Source of the DNA: Rhizobiaceae bacterium
Lineage (GTDB): Bacteria; Pseudomonadota; Alphaproteobacteria; Rhizobiales; Rhizobiaceae
NCBI GenBank assembly: GCA_023953845.1
Contig: JAMLJC010000001.1
Span: forward strand, 1,116,001-1,180,000
DNA: 64,000 nucleotides
Direction: 5' to 3'
Made by a program: the position numbers and the translations under genes. Below are positions 7,939-15,768 of the stretch, one piece after another. The notes below the pieces were generated by a model. The model was given only the letters and a program-made list of their open reading frames with translations, was not told the origin of the DNA and did no database searches. Each line of letters begins with the position of its first letter. The stretch's first letter is position 1.

Positions 7939-8460
7939 TCATCTCTTCAGCATTTTTTCGATGGTGTACATAGGCATAACGAGCCGCATCGAATCCGGGA
8001 GGCGGACGAACCCATTGCCTTCATAGAAGGCGGCGGCGCGCTCATTGAACGCGTCAACGACCAGCATCGACGAACCGATGGTCGAGGCGGATGCGTAGGC
8101 GCGTTGCACGGCATCGGCGAGCAGGATCGCCCCCAGGCGCTCTCCTTGCCGTGCGCGCGACACCGCCAGACGGCCGACCAGCGTGGCGCTCACCAGCGGA
8201 TAGCGCGGGATATGCTTGCGGGCGGCGGCGGGAACGTCACCCTGCGGCAGGCCCGTTGCGCAAAGCGAGTAATAGCCGAGCACTGTTCGGGGCTGCTCCG
8301 GCTCAATGAGGATGAAGATGCCGTTTGCCTTGCGCCGCACGTCTTGGCTCGCCTGCGTCCGCAAATAGCGGTCGAGGCTATCGACCCCGCAAGAGAAAGC
8401 ATCGCGATCGTGATCGGCAGAAAGCGGCACGATCTGCAAATCCGGTTGGGAAGATGCCAT
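7939..8460 (-). CDS. GNAT-family toxin, TacT/AtaT-like acetyltransferase
   Basis: A 173-residue GNAT protein of the toxin subgroup that acetylates aminoacyl-tRNA. The N-terminal FSCGVDSLDRYLRTQASQD, the VLGYYSL strand, PRYPLVSATLVGRLAVSR and the acetyl-CoA loop RQGERLGAILL are all present, with the C-terminal VDAFNERAAAFYEGNGF containing the Tyr that usually acts as general acid. It follows a DUF1778 antitoxin gene with a gap of only 2 nt, the standard order for these type II pairs. Located next to the integrase, it probably stabilises the element. No truncation is seen. Confidence 0.88.
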   Translation of the reverse strand: MASSQPDLQIVPLSADHDRDAFSCGVDSLDRYLRTQASQDVRRKANGIFILIEPEQPRTVLGYYSLCATGLPQGDVPAAARKHIPRYPLVSATLVGRLAVSRARQGERLGAILLADAVQRAYASASTIGSSMLVVDAFNERAAAFYEGNGFVRLPDSMRLVMPMYTIEKMLKR

Positions 8461-8462
8461 TC

Positions 8463-8768
8463 TTACGGGGCGACCCGGCGCTTGTGGTCGGCGAGCGCAC
8501 GCTGAAGACGATCGCTCGGCGCGGGCGGATTGATCAGGGCATTGAAGAAAGCCTCGCGATCACGGTCGGAAAGCACGAGCATTTCATGCTCGGTGATCGT
8601 CCGGCGAGCTGTCTCAGCGAGCGCCGTTACGCAGAAGTCGCTCACCTTGCGCTGCGACAGGTAAGCGGCACGCTCGATGAGATCCTTCGTCGCTTCGTCA
8701 ACGCGGAATCCGAGCCGTTCAACCCGCCCTGGCGCGTCCCGGTGCAATCTGGTCTGTCTCTGTGGCAT
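8463..8768 (-). CDS. DUF1778 antitoxin (RHH), partner of GNAT toxin
   Basis: A 101-residue protein with the DUF1778 ribbon-helix-helix pattern: RLGFRVDEATKDLIERAAYLSQRKVSDFCVTALAETARRTI, then a helical neutralising tail (LSDRDREAFFNALINPP). The family binds DNA at its own promoter and wraps the GNAT toxin. I chose the ATG at 8768; an in-frame ATG at 8816 would add 16 residues. The toxin gene begins 2 nt after its stop. Autoregulation is expected for the family; the candidate operator would lie in 8769-8864. Confidence 0.85.
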   Translation of the reverse strand: MPQRQTRLHRDAPGRVERLGFRVDEATKDLIERAAYLSQRKVSDFCVTALAETARRTITEHEMLVLSDRDREAFFNALINPPAPSDRLQRALADHKRRVAP

Positions 8769-8864
8769 GAGTGATGGCCTGAGCAAGTTTTCATTCCTTC
8801 GAATATGTACGTCCATTTGACTAACAATGCAAGGCTAATTGCCGCCGGGGGCGGAGTGCAGTTT

Positions 8865-10154
8865 TTAGCCCTCTGCGATCACGCTGCCTGCCTGTCTTTC
8901 TGCCTGCTTGAAAATTCCGGCTTTGTCCTCTTCATCCAACAGGGAAGCGATTTCCTCGCAAGTGCGTGTGACGGCGAGTTTCAGTGCCTCGTCGATATGG
9001 ACGTAGCCCTGGGTCACGCTTTGAGCGGCATGGCCAAGCAAAGCCCGGATCGTCAGTTCGGAGAAGCCGAGATCGCCGGCAACGCTGCCGAAGGTATGGC
9101 GTAGCGTATGCGGCGTGACACCCTCGATCCCGACGCTGGCGCAAAGCCTGAAGAGGCACGCCTTGGCTGACGTGAAATGCCCCTCGGTGATATCCGATGG
9201 GAAGACATATGGATTATTGCCCCGAACCGGTTGACTGGCGGCGAGCTCTGCAGCGGAAGGGCCGACCGCACGGATCTGCGCATCGCTCTTGGTGTCAGGG
9301 AAAGCCACGTAGCCAGCCTCGGTGTTGAGCCAACGGCGTTCCATGCCCTGACCCTCGGAAATGCGGAAACCTGTAAGCGCCAGGAAGCGGATGATGGCGA
9401 GGGCCACCGGGCTCTCGCCGCTGCGTTCCGCGTGTCGCATCGCGGTGCCAAGCTTCTTAAGCTCGGCCACGCTCAACCGGCGCTGCTTCTTCTTGCCGGC
9501 GAGTTTTCGTGCGCCGCGACTTGGATGGCTTTCGAGCTTGTCGAGACGGGCGGCATGGCCAAGGATGCTCTGGAGTGTTCCGACCGCGCGGGAGGCAACG
9601 CCGGGTCCGCCGGTCGTGACGCCGCCTCGACCTCCGCCTCGCGGCTTTGCCGTCTTGCCGGCCACGATATCCGACTGCATCCCCTCGATATCGGCCACTT
9701 TCAGCGTATGGGCGAGACGCTTGCCAAGGAGCGGCTTGATATGCGTCTCGATACGGCTCTTGTCCATGGCCAGCGTGGATTTCTTGATCGGTCGATTGCG
9801 GCGGCCGAGGATGCGGCCAGCCTCGGCCTCGATGAGATACCAATCGCAGAGATCGGCAACCGTGACCTGCCGATGAGGGTTCTCGTCGGTTTCTGCCGGG
9901 TCTTCACCGGCGGCGACGGCGCCGAGCTTGATCTTGGCTTCGTCGCGCGCGTTCTCGACGGTCATGACACCGAAGCGGCCGATATTGATGCGGCGGCTTT
10001 TACCCTCGGCGTTCCGGTACTGGATGATGAAGGTCTTGATGCTGGCCTTGGTCACGCGGACGCCGAAGCCCTTCAATTCTCCATCCCACAGGAATGCTTG
10101 CCCCGTAGCCGGCGCCTCCAGCGCATCCACGGCCTTTTTCGTCAGCTTGGCCAT
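8865..10154 (-). CDS. Tyrosine recombinase / integrase (DUF4102 type)
   Basis: A 429-residue site-specific integrase. The N-terminal DUF4102 arm-binding domain covers about residues 1-95 (MAKLTKKAVDALEAP, GFGVRVTKAS), then a SAM-like core-binding domain, then the catalytic domain. All catalytic residues are visible: Arg in LTGFRISEG, Lys in DTKSD, His-x-x-Arg in HTLRHTFG, His in LLGHAAQ and Tyr in QGYVHI. GAGGAA precedes the ATG. The gene lies 180 nt from a tRNA-Gly 3' half, with repeated TGTAAGC motifs between. It should catalyse integration and excision of the element to its left. Confidence 0.93.
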   Translation of the reverse strand: MAKLTKKAVDALEAPATGQAFLWDGELKGFGVRVTKASIKTFIIQYRNAEGKSRRINIGRFGVMTVENARDEAKIKLGAVAAGEDPAETDENPHRQVTVADLCDWYLIEAEAGRILGRRNRPIKKSTLAMDKSRIETHIKPLLGKRLAHTLKVADIEGMQSDIVAGKTAKPRGGGRGGVTTGGPGVASRAVGTLQSILGHAARLDKLESHPSRGARKLAGKKKQRRLSVAELKKLGTAMRHAERSGESPVALAIIRFLALTGFRISEGQGMERRWLNTEAGYVAFPDTKSDAQIRAVGPSAAELAASQPVRGNNPYVFPSDITEGHFTSAKACLFRLCASVGIEGVTPHTLRHTFGSVAGDLGFSELTIRALLGHAAQSVTQGYVHIDEALKLAVTRTCEEIASLLDEEDKAGIFKQAERQAGSVIAEG

Positions 10155-10169
10155 TTCGTTTCCTCGCTC

Positions 10170-10225
10170 TGCTTACACGGCTTGATAATAGCACCCGTGT
10201 AAGCAATATGTAAGCAGTGTAAGCG
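10170..10225. repeat. TGTAAGC repeats upstream of the integrase gene
   Basis: Three direct TGTAAGC copies (10198-10204, 10209-10215, 10218-10224) and one inverted copy (10171-10177). The inverted one pairs as TGCTTACACGG/CCGTGTAAGCA around a 14-nt centre. They look like integrase arm sites or an operator for int. Confidence 0.6.
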
Positions 10226-10334
10226 AAATTTTTGGCCTAGCATGGCGAATTGTGGCGAATGAGTAAGTCTATAAGTCAATGATTAATAGTATATTTTCGT
10301 ATTTTTGGTGTCTGTGGCGTATGGTTGGCTTAAT

Positions 10335-10380
10335 CTTGCCAAGGTTGGGGTCGAGGGTTCGAATCCCTTCGCCCGCTCCA
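10335..10380 (+). other. Attachment site: 3' half of tRNA-Gly(GCC)
   Basis: CTTGCCAAGGTTG reads as an anticodon loop and stem with GCC at 10338-10340. It is followed by a T-arm GAGGG-TTCGAAT-CCCTT, acceptor CGCCCGC, discriminator T and CCA, i.e. the 3' half of a rhizobial tRNA-Gly(GCC). The sequence to its left does not supply a D-arm or GCGGGCG acceptor, so the gene is not intact here. It is the repeat left at the integrase-proximal end; the intact copy should stand at the element's other end. It defines the boundary between element and chromosome. Confidence 0.8.
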
Positions 10381-10398
10381 GTTTTCCCAACCATTCGA

Positions 10399-10420
10399 AG
10401 CCGCGGGCGACGCGGCTTTT
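10399..10420 (+). terminator. Terminator after the tRNA-Gly 3' half
   Basis: AGCCGCG, five-base loop, CGCGGCT followed by TTT. It is the original tRNA-Gly terminator by position. Confidence 0.7.
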
Positions 10421-10556
10421 GTCGTTTCAGGCGGCTGAAATCGCAAGGCGCGGAAGCGGCTCAAAGGGCAGTGGTTATGGCGCGGTCACCGTTCGCGGAT
10501 TCGACAGAGCGTGAAATCACAGCGTCGCTCAAATGAAAGGCAACGCTCGGTGGCCA

Positions 10557-11036
10557 TCATTGGAGCTGGTCGCAGGTCAATCCTCCCAACGCTCCTGCCT
10601 CGCTCAGTTGCTTCTCGCATACATCGATATTTGCAGGGTTGGCTGGATCTCCCTCACAAAAGATCGCCTTCCTTTTATCGGCTAAATCGCCAACACACCA
10701 GAAGTCGGCTCGCTCGCCTTCCATTGGAGCGCACGAAGTATAACAAGTCTGGACTTCATTGAGACAAGCCGCCTGCTGCGTGTTTCGCGCGGTGGCACAT
10801 GGTGACAGTTCGTCCTTCAGGCAAGTGAATTTGTCGGCGGGCGCAACGCCGCTGCATTTCTGGTTTCCGGCCGCCATGCACGCGTCATAGGTCTTGTAAA
10901 GGGCTGCTATGCAGGCTTGGCCCGGGCCTTCGCACTGTGTCCTGACGCACTGAACGCCGCCGTCTGCAGACGCGCTGCCTTCAGCGAGGCCAATGAGGCA
11001 GAAAGCTAGAAAGAGCGTCACGACGACGCGTCGCAT
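10557..11036 (-). CDS. Small secreted cysteine-rich protein
   Basis: A 159-residue protein with a signal peptide (MRRVVVTLFLAFCLIGLAEGSASA, cleavage near residue 24). The mature part has 14 cysteines, many in CxxxC or similar spacing (CVRTQC, CYTSC), pointing to a disulfide-rich periplasmic or extracellular protein. I do not recognise the family. It is the first chromosomal gene to the right of the attachment site and has no operon partner. The 258 bases between its start and the next gene at 11295 show no gene I would support. Confidence 0.65.
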   Translation of the reverse strand: MRRVVVTLFLAFCLIGLAEGSASADGGVQCVRTQCEGPGQACIAALYKTYDACMAAGNQKCSGVAPADKFTCLKDELSPCATARNTQQAACLNEVQTCYTSCAPMEGERADFWCVGDLADKRKAIFCEGDPANPANIDVCEKQLSEAGALGGLTCDQLQ

Positions 11037-11294
11037 GGCTCACTCCCAATACGAAGGCGCGAACAGCTTATCTATCTATCGTGGGTACGCAAGGACAACG
11101 GCGTCCCCAAGCTGCAAGGTGACCAATTGCGGAAACGACGCAGCGCGAAATCGCCGCTGGAGGACGCCGCAATGTAGGGGAAAGCTTCGTGGATGACGGC
11201 GAAGCTTCTTCGATGCGCACGCCGCAGAGCCCGTGCCTGAATCCGATAATATAGAGGGCTTGCTTTTGTTCTATTTTTGTTCTCATAATGAAGA

Positions 11295-12107
11295 ATGCAG
11301 ATGGCATTCAACTTCGGCGCCGTCGAAGAAATGACGTGGGTACGGGATCAGCTTCGGCCTCGCTATGGCGACTTCGGCCCTGTTCCCGTGCGAACGCCTA
11401 TTGGTCAACTCGTGAACTCGTCGATCAGCGGTCGTACGCGCGATGAAATTTCATTGGCCGCCTATCGACGGCTCGTGGACGCCTATCGGGAATGGCCCGA
11501 CCTCGCACGAGCATCGGCGGGCGATGTCCAGGCCATGATCGGCGACGTGACCTTTCCCGACGTCAAGGCGCGTCATCTGTGCGATGCGCTTCATGTCATA
11601 GCAGCGTATCAGCCGAGTTTCGACCTGACGTTTCTTGGCAGCCTGAGTGTTGCGAAAGCGCTCGCATGGCTGGAGCGCTTGCCCGGCGTCGGCCGAAAGG
11701 TCTCTGCGTCTACCCTCAACTTCAGCACGTTGAAAATGCCGGCGTTCGTCGTCGATACGCACATACTGAGGATACTGGGGCGATACGGATTCGTCCGAAG
11801 CAATGCTGATACACGAACCGCCTATGATGCGATAATGGCGACATTGGATGCGTGGAGCGCCGACGAACTGGCAGAACTTCACATATTGATGAAATGCCTT
11901 GGTCAGACCATCTGCCGCGCCGATCTTGCCTGTTGCCCTGATTGTCCGATCCGTCAGCGCTGCAAGGCCGCTATCTGTTCGGAAACCGGCCGGGCGGCGC
12001 AACGCGAACGCGGGAGTCATTTTCGTCCTGGTGGCCAACGGGATAAGCACCATCGAGCCCGCATGGCGGTCTCGCCGCGTCATCCCGAAATCGGCTCTGT
12101 TCAGTGA
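11295..12107 (+). CDS. Endonuclease III-like HhH-GPD protein with FeS cluster
   Basis: A 270-residue DNA glycosylase/lyase homologue. The helix-hairpin-helix LPGVGRKVSA includes the catalytic Lys, and the catalytic Asp lies in AFVVDTHILRI. A full [4Fe-4S] motif C-x6-C-x2-C-x5-C stands near residues 215-231 (CRADLACCPDCPIRQRC). The family excises oxidised bases. It is longer than E. coli Nth (211 aa), with a polar C-terminal tail of about 35 residues that may be disordered, and it diverges enough from Nth that I leave the symbol empty. Its end overlaps the end of the convergent gene by 7 bases. Confidence 0.8.
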   Translation: MQMAFNFGAVEEMTWVRDQLRPRYGDFGPVPVRTPIGQLVNSSISGRTRDEISLAAYRRLVDAYREWPDLARASAGDVQAMIGDVTFPDVKARHLCDALHVIAAYQPSFDLTFLGSLSVAKALAWLERLPGVGRKVSASTLNFSTLKMPAFVVDTHILRILGRYGFVRSNADTRTAYDAIMATLDAWSADELAELHILMKCLGQTICRADLACCPDCPIRQRCKAAICSETGRAAQRERGSHFRPGGQRDKHHRARMAVSPRHPEIGSVQ

Positions 12108-13129
12108 CCGGGCGCATCGTCTTCGGCCGTGCCATCGTCCCGTTCGTAGGCCTTCAGCCATTCGACAACGCAGGCAAGCCTTGAGGCATCCATCTGGGCT
12201 CGAGCCAGGTGCTCCATCTGACGCAGCGCTACGCGAAGTGCGGCGCGTCCCTGCCTGCTTTGCGACGCTTCCCGATCGGCAGGCGGCTTTCCGCTGTCGA
12301 TGGCGACGAGAACCCGCCGCTTCGTCTCCACGGCTTCTCGATCTCCGTAAGCTTCGAGAAGTTTCTGAAAACTTGCATGGAGCTCCGGGTCGAAATCCTT
12401 CTCCTCTCCCATCGGGCCGATGACGGGGTTGCCGGGGTGCAACGCTCCGAGCGGCATCAGGCCTTCGGGGATCGGAGTATTTGCGGAGTGAGTACGGCCG
12501 GTGCGCAGGAGTTTGGGCAGCACATGGGTGTGCGGTCCCGGCGGAGAAACGCCGCCGGTGTCGGGGCCTCCGATCTTTTGATAGACTTCGATGCGGCCGA
12601 TATTGGTCAATGCCACCCGATGTGGATGGCTCGCAAGGATCGCTGGCATGGCGCAGTTGTCGTGATCGAACAAGGATCGTCCCAGATTCGAACGCAATTC
12701 GCCGAGCAGCTTCGGATCGCTTGTTCGTATGCAGAAATCGCACTGCGGCAGCGAAAGGCCCATATCGAAAAGAATGCCGGTTCGGTCGATCCCCCGGATG
12801 GCGCCGTCGTCGGGGCCGAGTTCGGTCAGCACGCTGCGGGCTTCGCGGCGCGCCCGCCGCTCGGGCAGGCAGAGCGCAACGCCCTGGCTCCAGCGATGGC
12901 GTTTCGGGCTCAGCGTCTCGTAGGCGACCGCCCGCACCTCCGCCAGCTTTCGGCGCTCGATCCTGATCGCGCCGCGCCTCGTTGCGCGCGTCAGCGCAAA
13001 GCTGTCGTCGATGACTGGCGTTTCTCCCTCGTCCTGATGGAACTCCGCGATGGCGCCGAACGTGCCCATGCTCCAGCCGCTCTGCCAGTCCGCCAGATGG
13101 AGGCGCAGCAAATGTTCGAGGTCAAGCAT
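12101..13129 (-). CDS. Unrecognised protein coupled to the cobalamin ABC operon
   Basis: A 342-residue cytosolic-looking protein with no signal or membrane segment. It has a C-x2-C pair (LPQCDFC), a second Cys in DHDNCAMP, and a His motif GPHTHVLPKLL. I cannot name a family. The start at 13129 is supported by AGGAAG upstream and by an 8-nt overlap with the stop of the ATPase gene, which implies translational coupling. That makes it the last gene of the cobalamin operon. A role in cobalamin or metal handling is only suggested by position. Confidence 0.65.
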   Translation of the reverse strand: MLDLEHLLRLHLADWQSGWSMGTFGAIAEFHQDEGETPVIDDSFALTRATRRGAIRIERRKLAEVRAVAYETLSPKRHRWSQGVALCLPERRARREARSVLTELGPDDGAIRGIDRTGILFDMGLSLPQCDFCIRTSDPKLLGELRSNLGRSLFDHDNCAMPAILASHPHRVALTNIGRIEVYQKIGGPDTGGVSPPGPHTHVLPKLLRTGRTHSANTPIPEGLMPLGALHPGNPVIGPMGEEKDFDPELHASFQKLLEAYGDREAVETKRRVLVAIDSGKPPADREASQSRQGRAALRVALRQMEHLARAQMDASRLACVVEWLKAYERDDGTAEDDAPGH

Positions 13130-13922
13130 CGGAGCTTCCTTTCGCAACCTGGACCGAGAGATCGAGGGGGTGAACAAGGAGGTGTCCTTCCACATCGGCG
13201 ATATGAGCGCTGATCCCATAGACAGTGCGCAGATGTTCCGAGGTCAGCACGGCGCGCGCCAGTCCGTCTTCGGCGATCCGGCCGGCGTCGAGAAGCACGA
13301 GCCGGGTGCACCAGCGCGCCGCGAGCCCGAGATCGTGAAGCGACGCGACGACGCTGCGGCCCTCGGCGGCAAGTGACCGGAACGTCCGCATCAGGCTGAT
13401 CTGGTGCGCCGGGTCCAGTCCCGCGACAGGCTCGTCGGCGAGCAGCAGCGGCGTGTCCTGCGCCAGCGCGCGGGCAATCAGCACGCGCGCAAGCTCGCCG
13501 CCGGAAAGCTCAGTGACCTTGCGTCGGCGAAACTGCGCGACATCCATGCGCCGCATCGCGTCGTCCACTGCGGCCCGATCCTCGCGGGAGAGCGGCGAGA
13601 AGGGCGAGCGGTGCCGCGTCCGCCCGAGCGAAACGAGCGTGTCGACCGGCACGGCCCAGGCGACGTCCCGCTCCTGCGCAAGATAGGCGACGCGCGCCGC
13701 CCGTTCGGCAGCGGAGAGCCGGGCGGCATCGTCGTCTCCGAGCATGACGATCCCGCTGCGCGGCGACAATTGCAGGATCGCGCGCAGCAGGGTTGATTTG
13801 CCCGCGCCATTGGGGCCGATCAGCCCGATGAACTCACCCGGCCGCACATCGAACGAGACGCCCTTGAGCACCTCCGCGCCGCCGAGCGAAGCGCGCAGAT
13901 CGTTGACGGAAAGCAGCGTCAT
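13122..13922 (-). CDS. btuD: ABC transporter ATP-binding protein, cobalamin/iron-chelate type
   Basis: A 266-residue FecE/BtuD-type ATPase with Walker A GPNGAGKST (about residue 36), signature LSGGELARV, Walker B LLLADEP and switch His in SLHDLG. The start MTLLSVNDL at 13922 overlaps the permease stop by four bases (ATGA), so the two are coupled. Together with the permease, the binding protein and a riboswitch-led TonB receptor upstream, it should drive vitamin B12 (corrinoid) import across the inner membrane. The symbol is given by context; sequence alone would also allow heme or siderophore uptake. Confidence 0.8.
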   Translation of the reverse strand: MTLLSVNDLRASLGGAEVLKGVSFDVRPGEFIGLIGPNGAGKSTLLRAILQLSPRSGIVMLGDDDAARLSAAERAARVAYLAQERDVAWAVPVDTLVSLGRTRHRSPFSPLSREDRAAVDDAMRRMDVAQFRRRKVTELSGGELARVLIARALAQDTPLLLADEPVAGLDPAHQISLMRTFRSLAAEGRSVVASLHDLGLAARWCTRLVLLDAGRIAEDGLARAVLTSEHLRTVYGISAHIADVEGHLLVHPLDLSVQVAKGSSDA

Positions 13923-14920
13923 GCCAGCCTGCTCCGCGTGCGATAGACCAGCCACAGGAAGAACGGCGCGCCGACGATCGCTGTCAGAACGCCGAGCTTG
14001 AGGTCACGCTCGGGCGCGATCAGGCGAACGAGGATGTCGGCGGTAAGGACGACGCAGGCTCCGCCCAGCGCGCTCGCGGCAAGCAGGCGCGACGGACGCG
14101 CGCCGACGAGCGGCCGCAGCAGATGCGGCACGACGAGGCCGACGAAGCCGATCGCTCCCGCGACGGCGGTCGCCGCGCCGACGGACGCGGCAGTGCCGAA
14201 GACCGCGAGGAACTGCACGCGCCGCATGTCCACGCCCATGCTCGCCGCCGTGTCGCCGCCCAGCGTCAGCGCATCGAGCGGACGCGCGAGCGCCGACAGC
14301 ATGACCCAGCCAAGGATCATGAAGGGGCCGGCCAGCCAGACATGCAGCATCGAGCGGTCAGTGAGCGAGCCCAGCATCCAGAACATGATCTCCATCGCGG
14401 CGAACGGATTTGGCGAGAGGTTCAGCGCCAGCGAGGTCATCGCTCCGGCGAAACTCGATACAGCGACGCCGGCAAGGATGATCGTCAGCGTGCCGCCGCG
14501 CATTCCCGCCAGCGCCTGCACGACCACGACCGCCAGGAACGCTGCCGCCAGCGCGACCAGCGGCAGCGCCAGCGGAAAGACGGCGGTCAGTCCGGTGTAG
14601 ATGGCGAGAACCGCGCCGAGCGACGCCGAGGGGCTGATGCCGATCAGGCCGGGCTCCGCCAGCGGATTGCGCAGGTAACCCTGCAAAGCCGCGCCGGACA
14701 GGCCCAGCGTCGCGCCGATCATCAGGCCGAGCACGGCGCGCGGCAGGCGCACCTCCTGCATGATGAGCGCGACCGCATCGGCCTTTTCGGAAAACAGAGC
14801 GCGAAGACTGTCGCCGAATGCGATCGCCGCCGGGCCGACGGTCAGCGACAGCACGAGGAGCAGGGCTGCCCCGGCGCCAAGCAGGGCCATCAGCACATGG
14901 TAGCGCCGGTCGTCGCTCAC
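13919..14920 (-). CDS. btuC: FecCD-family permease, cobalamin importer
   Basis: A 333-residue polytopic permease of the BtuC/FecCD family with about nine to ten hydrophobic segments. Typical motifs are RLPRAVLGLMIGATLGLSGAALQG near residues 58-80, NPLAEPGLIGIS, and the cytoplasmic loop VPHLLRPLVG near residue 265. Its stop overlaps the ATPase start and its own start overlaps the binding-protein stop (14917-14920), giving a tightly coupled FCD transporter. It forms the membrane channel of the type II importer. Confidence 0.85.
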   Translation of the reverse strand: MSDDRRYHVLMALLGAGAALLLVLSLTVGPAAIAFGDSLRALFSEKADAVALIMQEVRLPRAVLGLMIGATLGLSGAALQGYLRNPLAEPGLIGISPSASLGAVLAIYTGLTAVFPLALPLVALAAAFLAVVVVQALAGMRGGTLTIILAGVAVSSFAGAMTSLALNLSPNPFAAMEIMFWMLGSLTDRSMLHVWLAGPFMILGWVMLSALARPLDALTLGGDTAASMGVDMRRVQFLAVFGTAASVGAATAVAGAIGFVGLVVPHLLRPLVGARPSRLLAASALGGACVVLTADILVRLIAPERDLKLGVLTAIVGAPFFLWLVYRTRSRLA

Positions 14921-15765
14921 CGCCTCGCCTCCCCGTCGATCCCGCTTGCGCCGCGCTGCAGGATTCGCGCTGCCTCGGCGGTAAACGGCGCGCCGCAGAG
15001 CGTGTAAGGCGCCGGCACGGCAACGGAGGCGGTGCGCGCGGCAAGGGCGCGATAGGCAGGATGGGCGAGATTTTGCTCGGCAAGCGCCGGTGCGCCGTAG
15101 CGCGCTCCGTCGGTGACGAGCAGGTCCGGCTGCGCCATCACCAGCAGTTCGAGCGGCAACCGCGCCGTGCCCGACAGTCCGAGTTGGACCGCCATGTTGG
15201 TCAGGCCGGATGCCGCGATGATGGCGTCCACGAGCGTTCCGCTCCCGGAGGTGTAGCTGTTCGCGTAATAGGTCGCGACGGCGATATCCGGGCGCCTGCC
15301 CGCGTCGAGGGATGCAAGCCGGCGGTCGAGGTCCGCGATCAGCGCCTCGGCCCGCTCCCGGCGGTCGAGGATTTCCCCCATGCGGGCGAGGTTGGCGCGC
15401 ACGTCTTCGAAGGAGTTTTCCGGCTCGAACTCCTCGACGCGCACGCCGAGCCGGCGCAGCAGCTCGACCGTCGCGCGCGTGGAGTAAGACCCGGCGAGGA
15501 CGAGATCGGGCTGCATGAGGAACACTTCCTCCGCCAGCCCGTGATTGACGGCGTAGCGCCCTGCGTCGGCGGCAAGCACCGACGTTCCCGGATCGCTCGC
15601 GAGATAGGAAACCGAATGGAGCTGCCCCTCGCCCGCGATCAGCATCGCCATCTGGTCCGTGCAGGCGTTCATCGACACGACGCGTTTCGGCGCGGCCAAG
15701 GCCGTTCCGCCGACGGCCAGCGCCAGCAGGGACACGAACGCGATGCGAAGAGCGAAGGCAGGCAT
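14917..15765 (-). CDS. btuF: Periplasmic corrinoid-binding protein
   Basis: A 282-residue class III binding protein with signal peptide (AFVSLLALAVGGTALAAP, cleavage about residue 24). The mature start KRVVSMNACTDQMAML fits the BtuF/FhuD pattern, followed by a long backbone helix of DVRANLARMGEIL. It sits 3 nt from the TonB receptor stop and overlaps the permease start. It should carry the corrinoid from the outer-membrane receptor to BtuCD. The assignment to B12 rests on the riboswitch and cbiZ neighbours. Confidence 0.8.
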   Translation of the reverse strand: MPAFALRIAFVSLLALAVGGTALAAPKRVVSMNACTDQMAMLIAGEGQLHSVSYLASDPGTSVLAADAGRYAVNHGLAEEVFLMQPDLVLAGSYSTRATVELLRRLGVRVEEFEPENSFEDVRANLARMGEILDRRERAEALIADLDRRLASLDAGRRPDIAVATYYANSYTSGSGTLVDAIIAASGLTNMAVQLGLSGTARLPLELLVMAQPDLLVTDGARYGAPALAEQNLAHPAYRALAARTASVAVPAPYTLCGAPFTAEAARILQRGASGIDGEARR

Positions 15766-15768
15766 GCG

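Noticed and set aside
10300..10380. Intact tRNA-Gly gene
   Set aside because: The 3' half is complete from the anticodon stem, but no GCGGGCG acceptor strand or D-arm is found upstream.
11037..11294. 79-codon minus-strand frames in the gap before the endonuclease III-like gene
   Set aside because: Two overlapping frames of equal size with poor start context and no protein-like features.
11451..12743. 430-codon minus-strand frame over the endonuclease III-like gene and the next gene
   Set aside because: It crosses two genes with clear motifs or coupling on other frames and is Arg/Ser-rich without structure.
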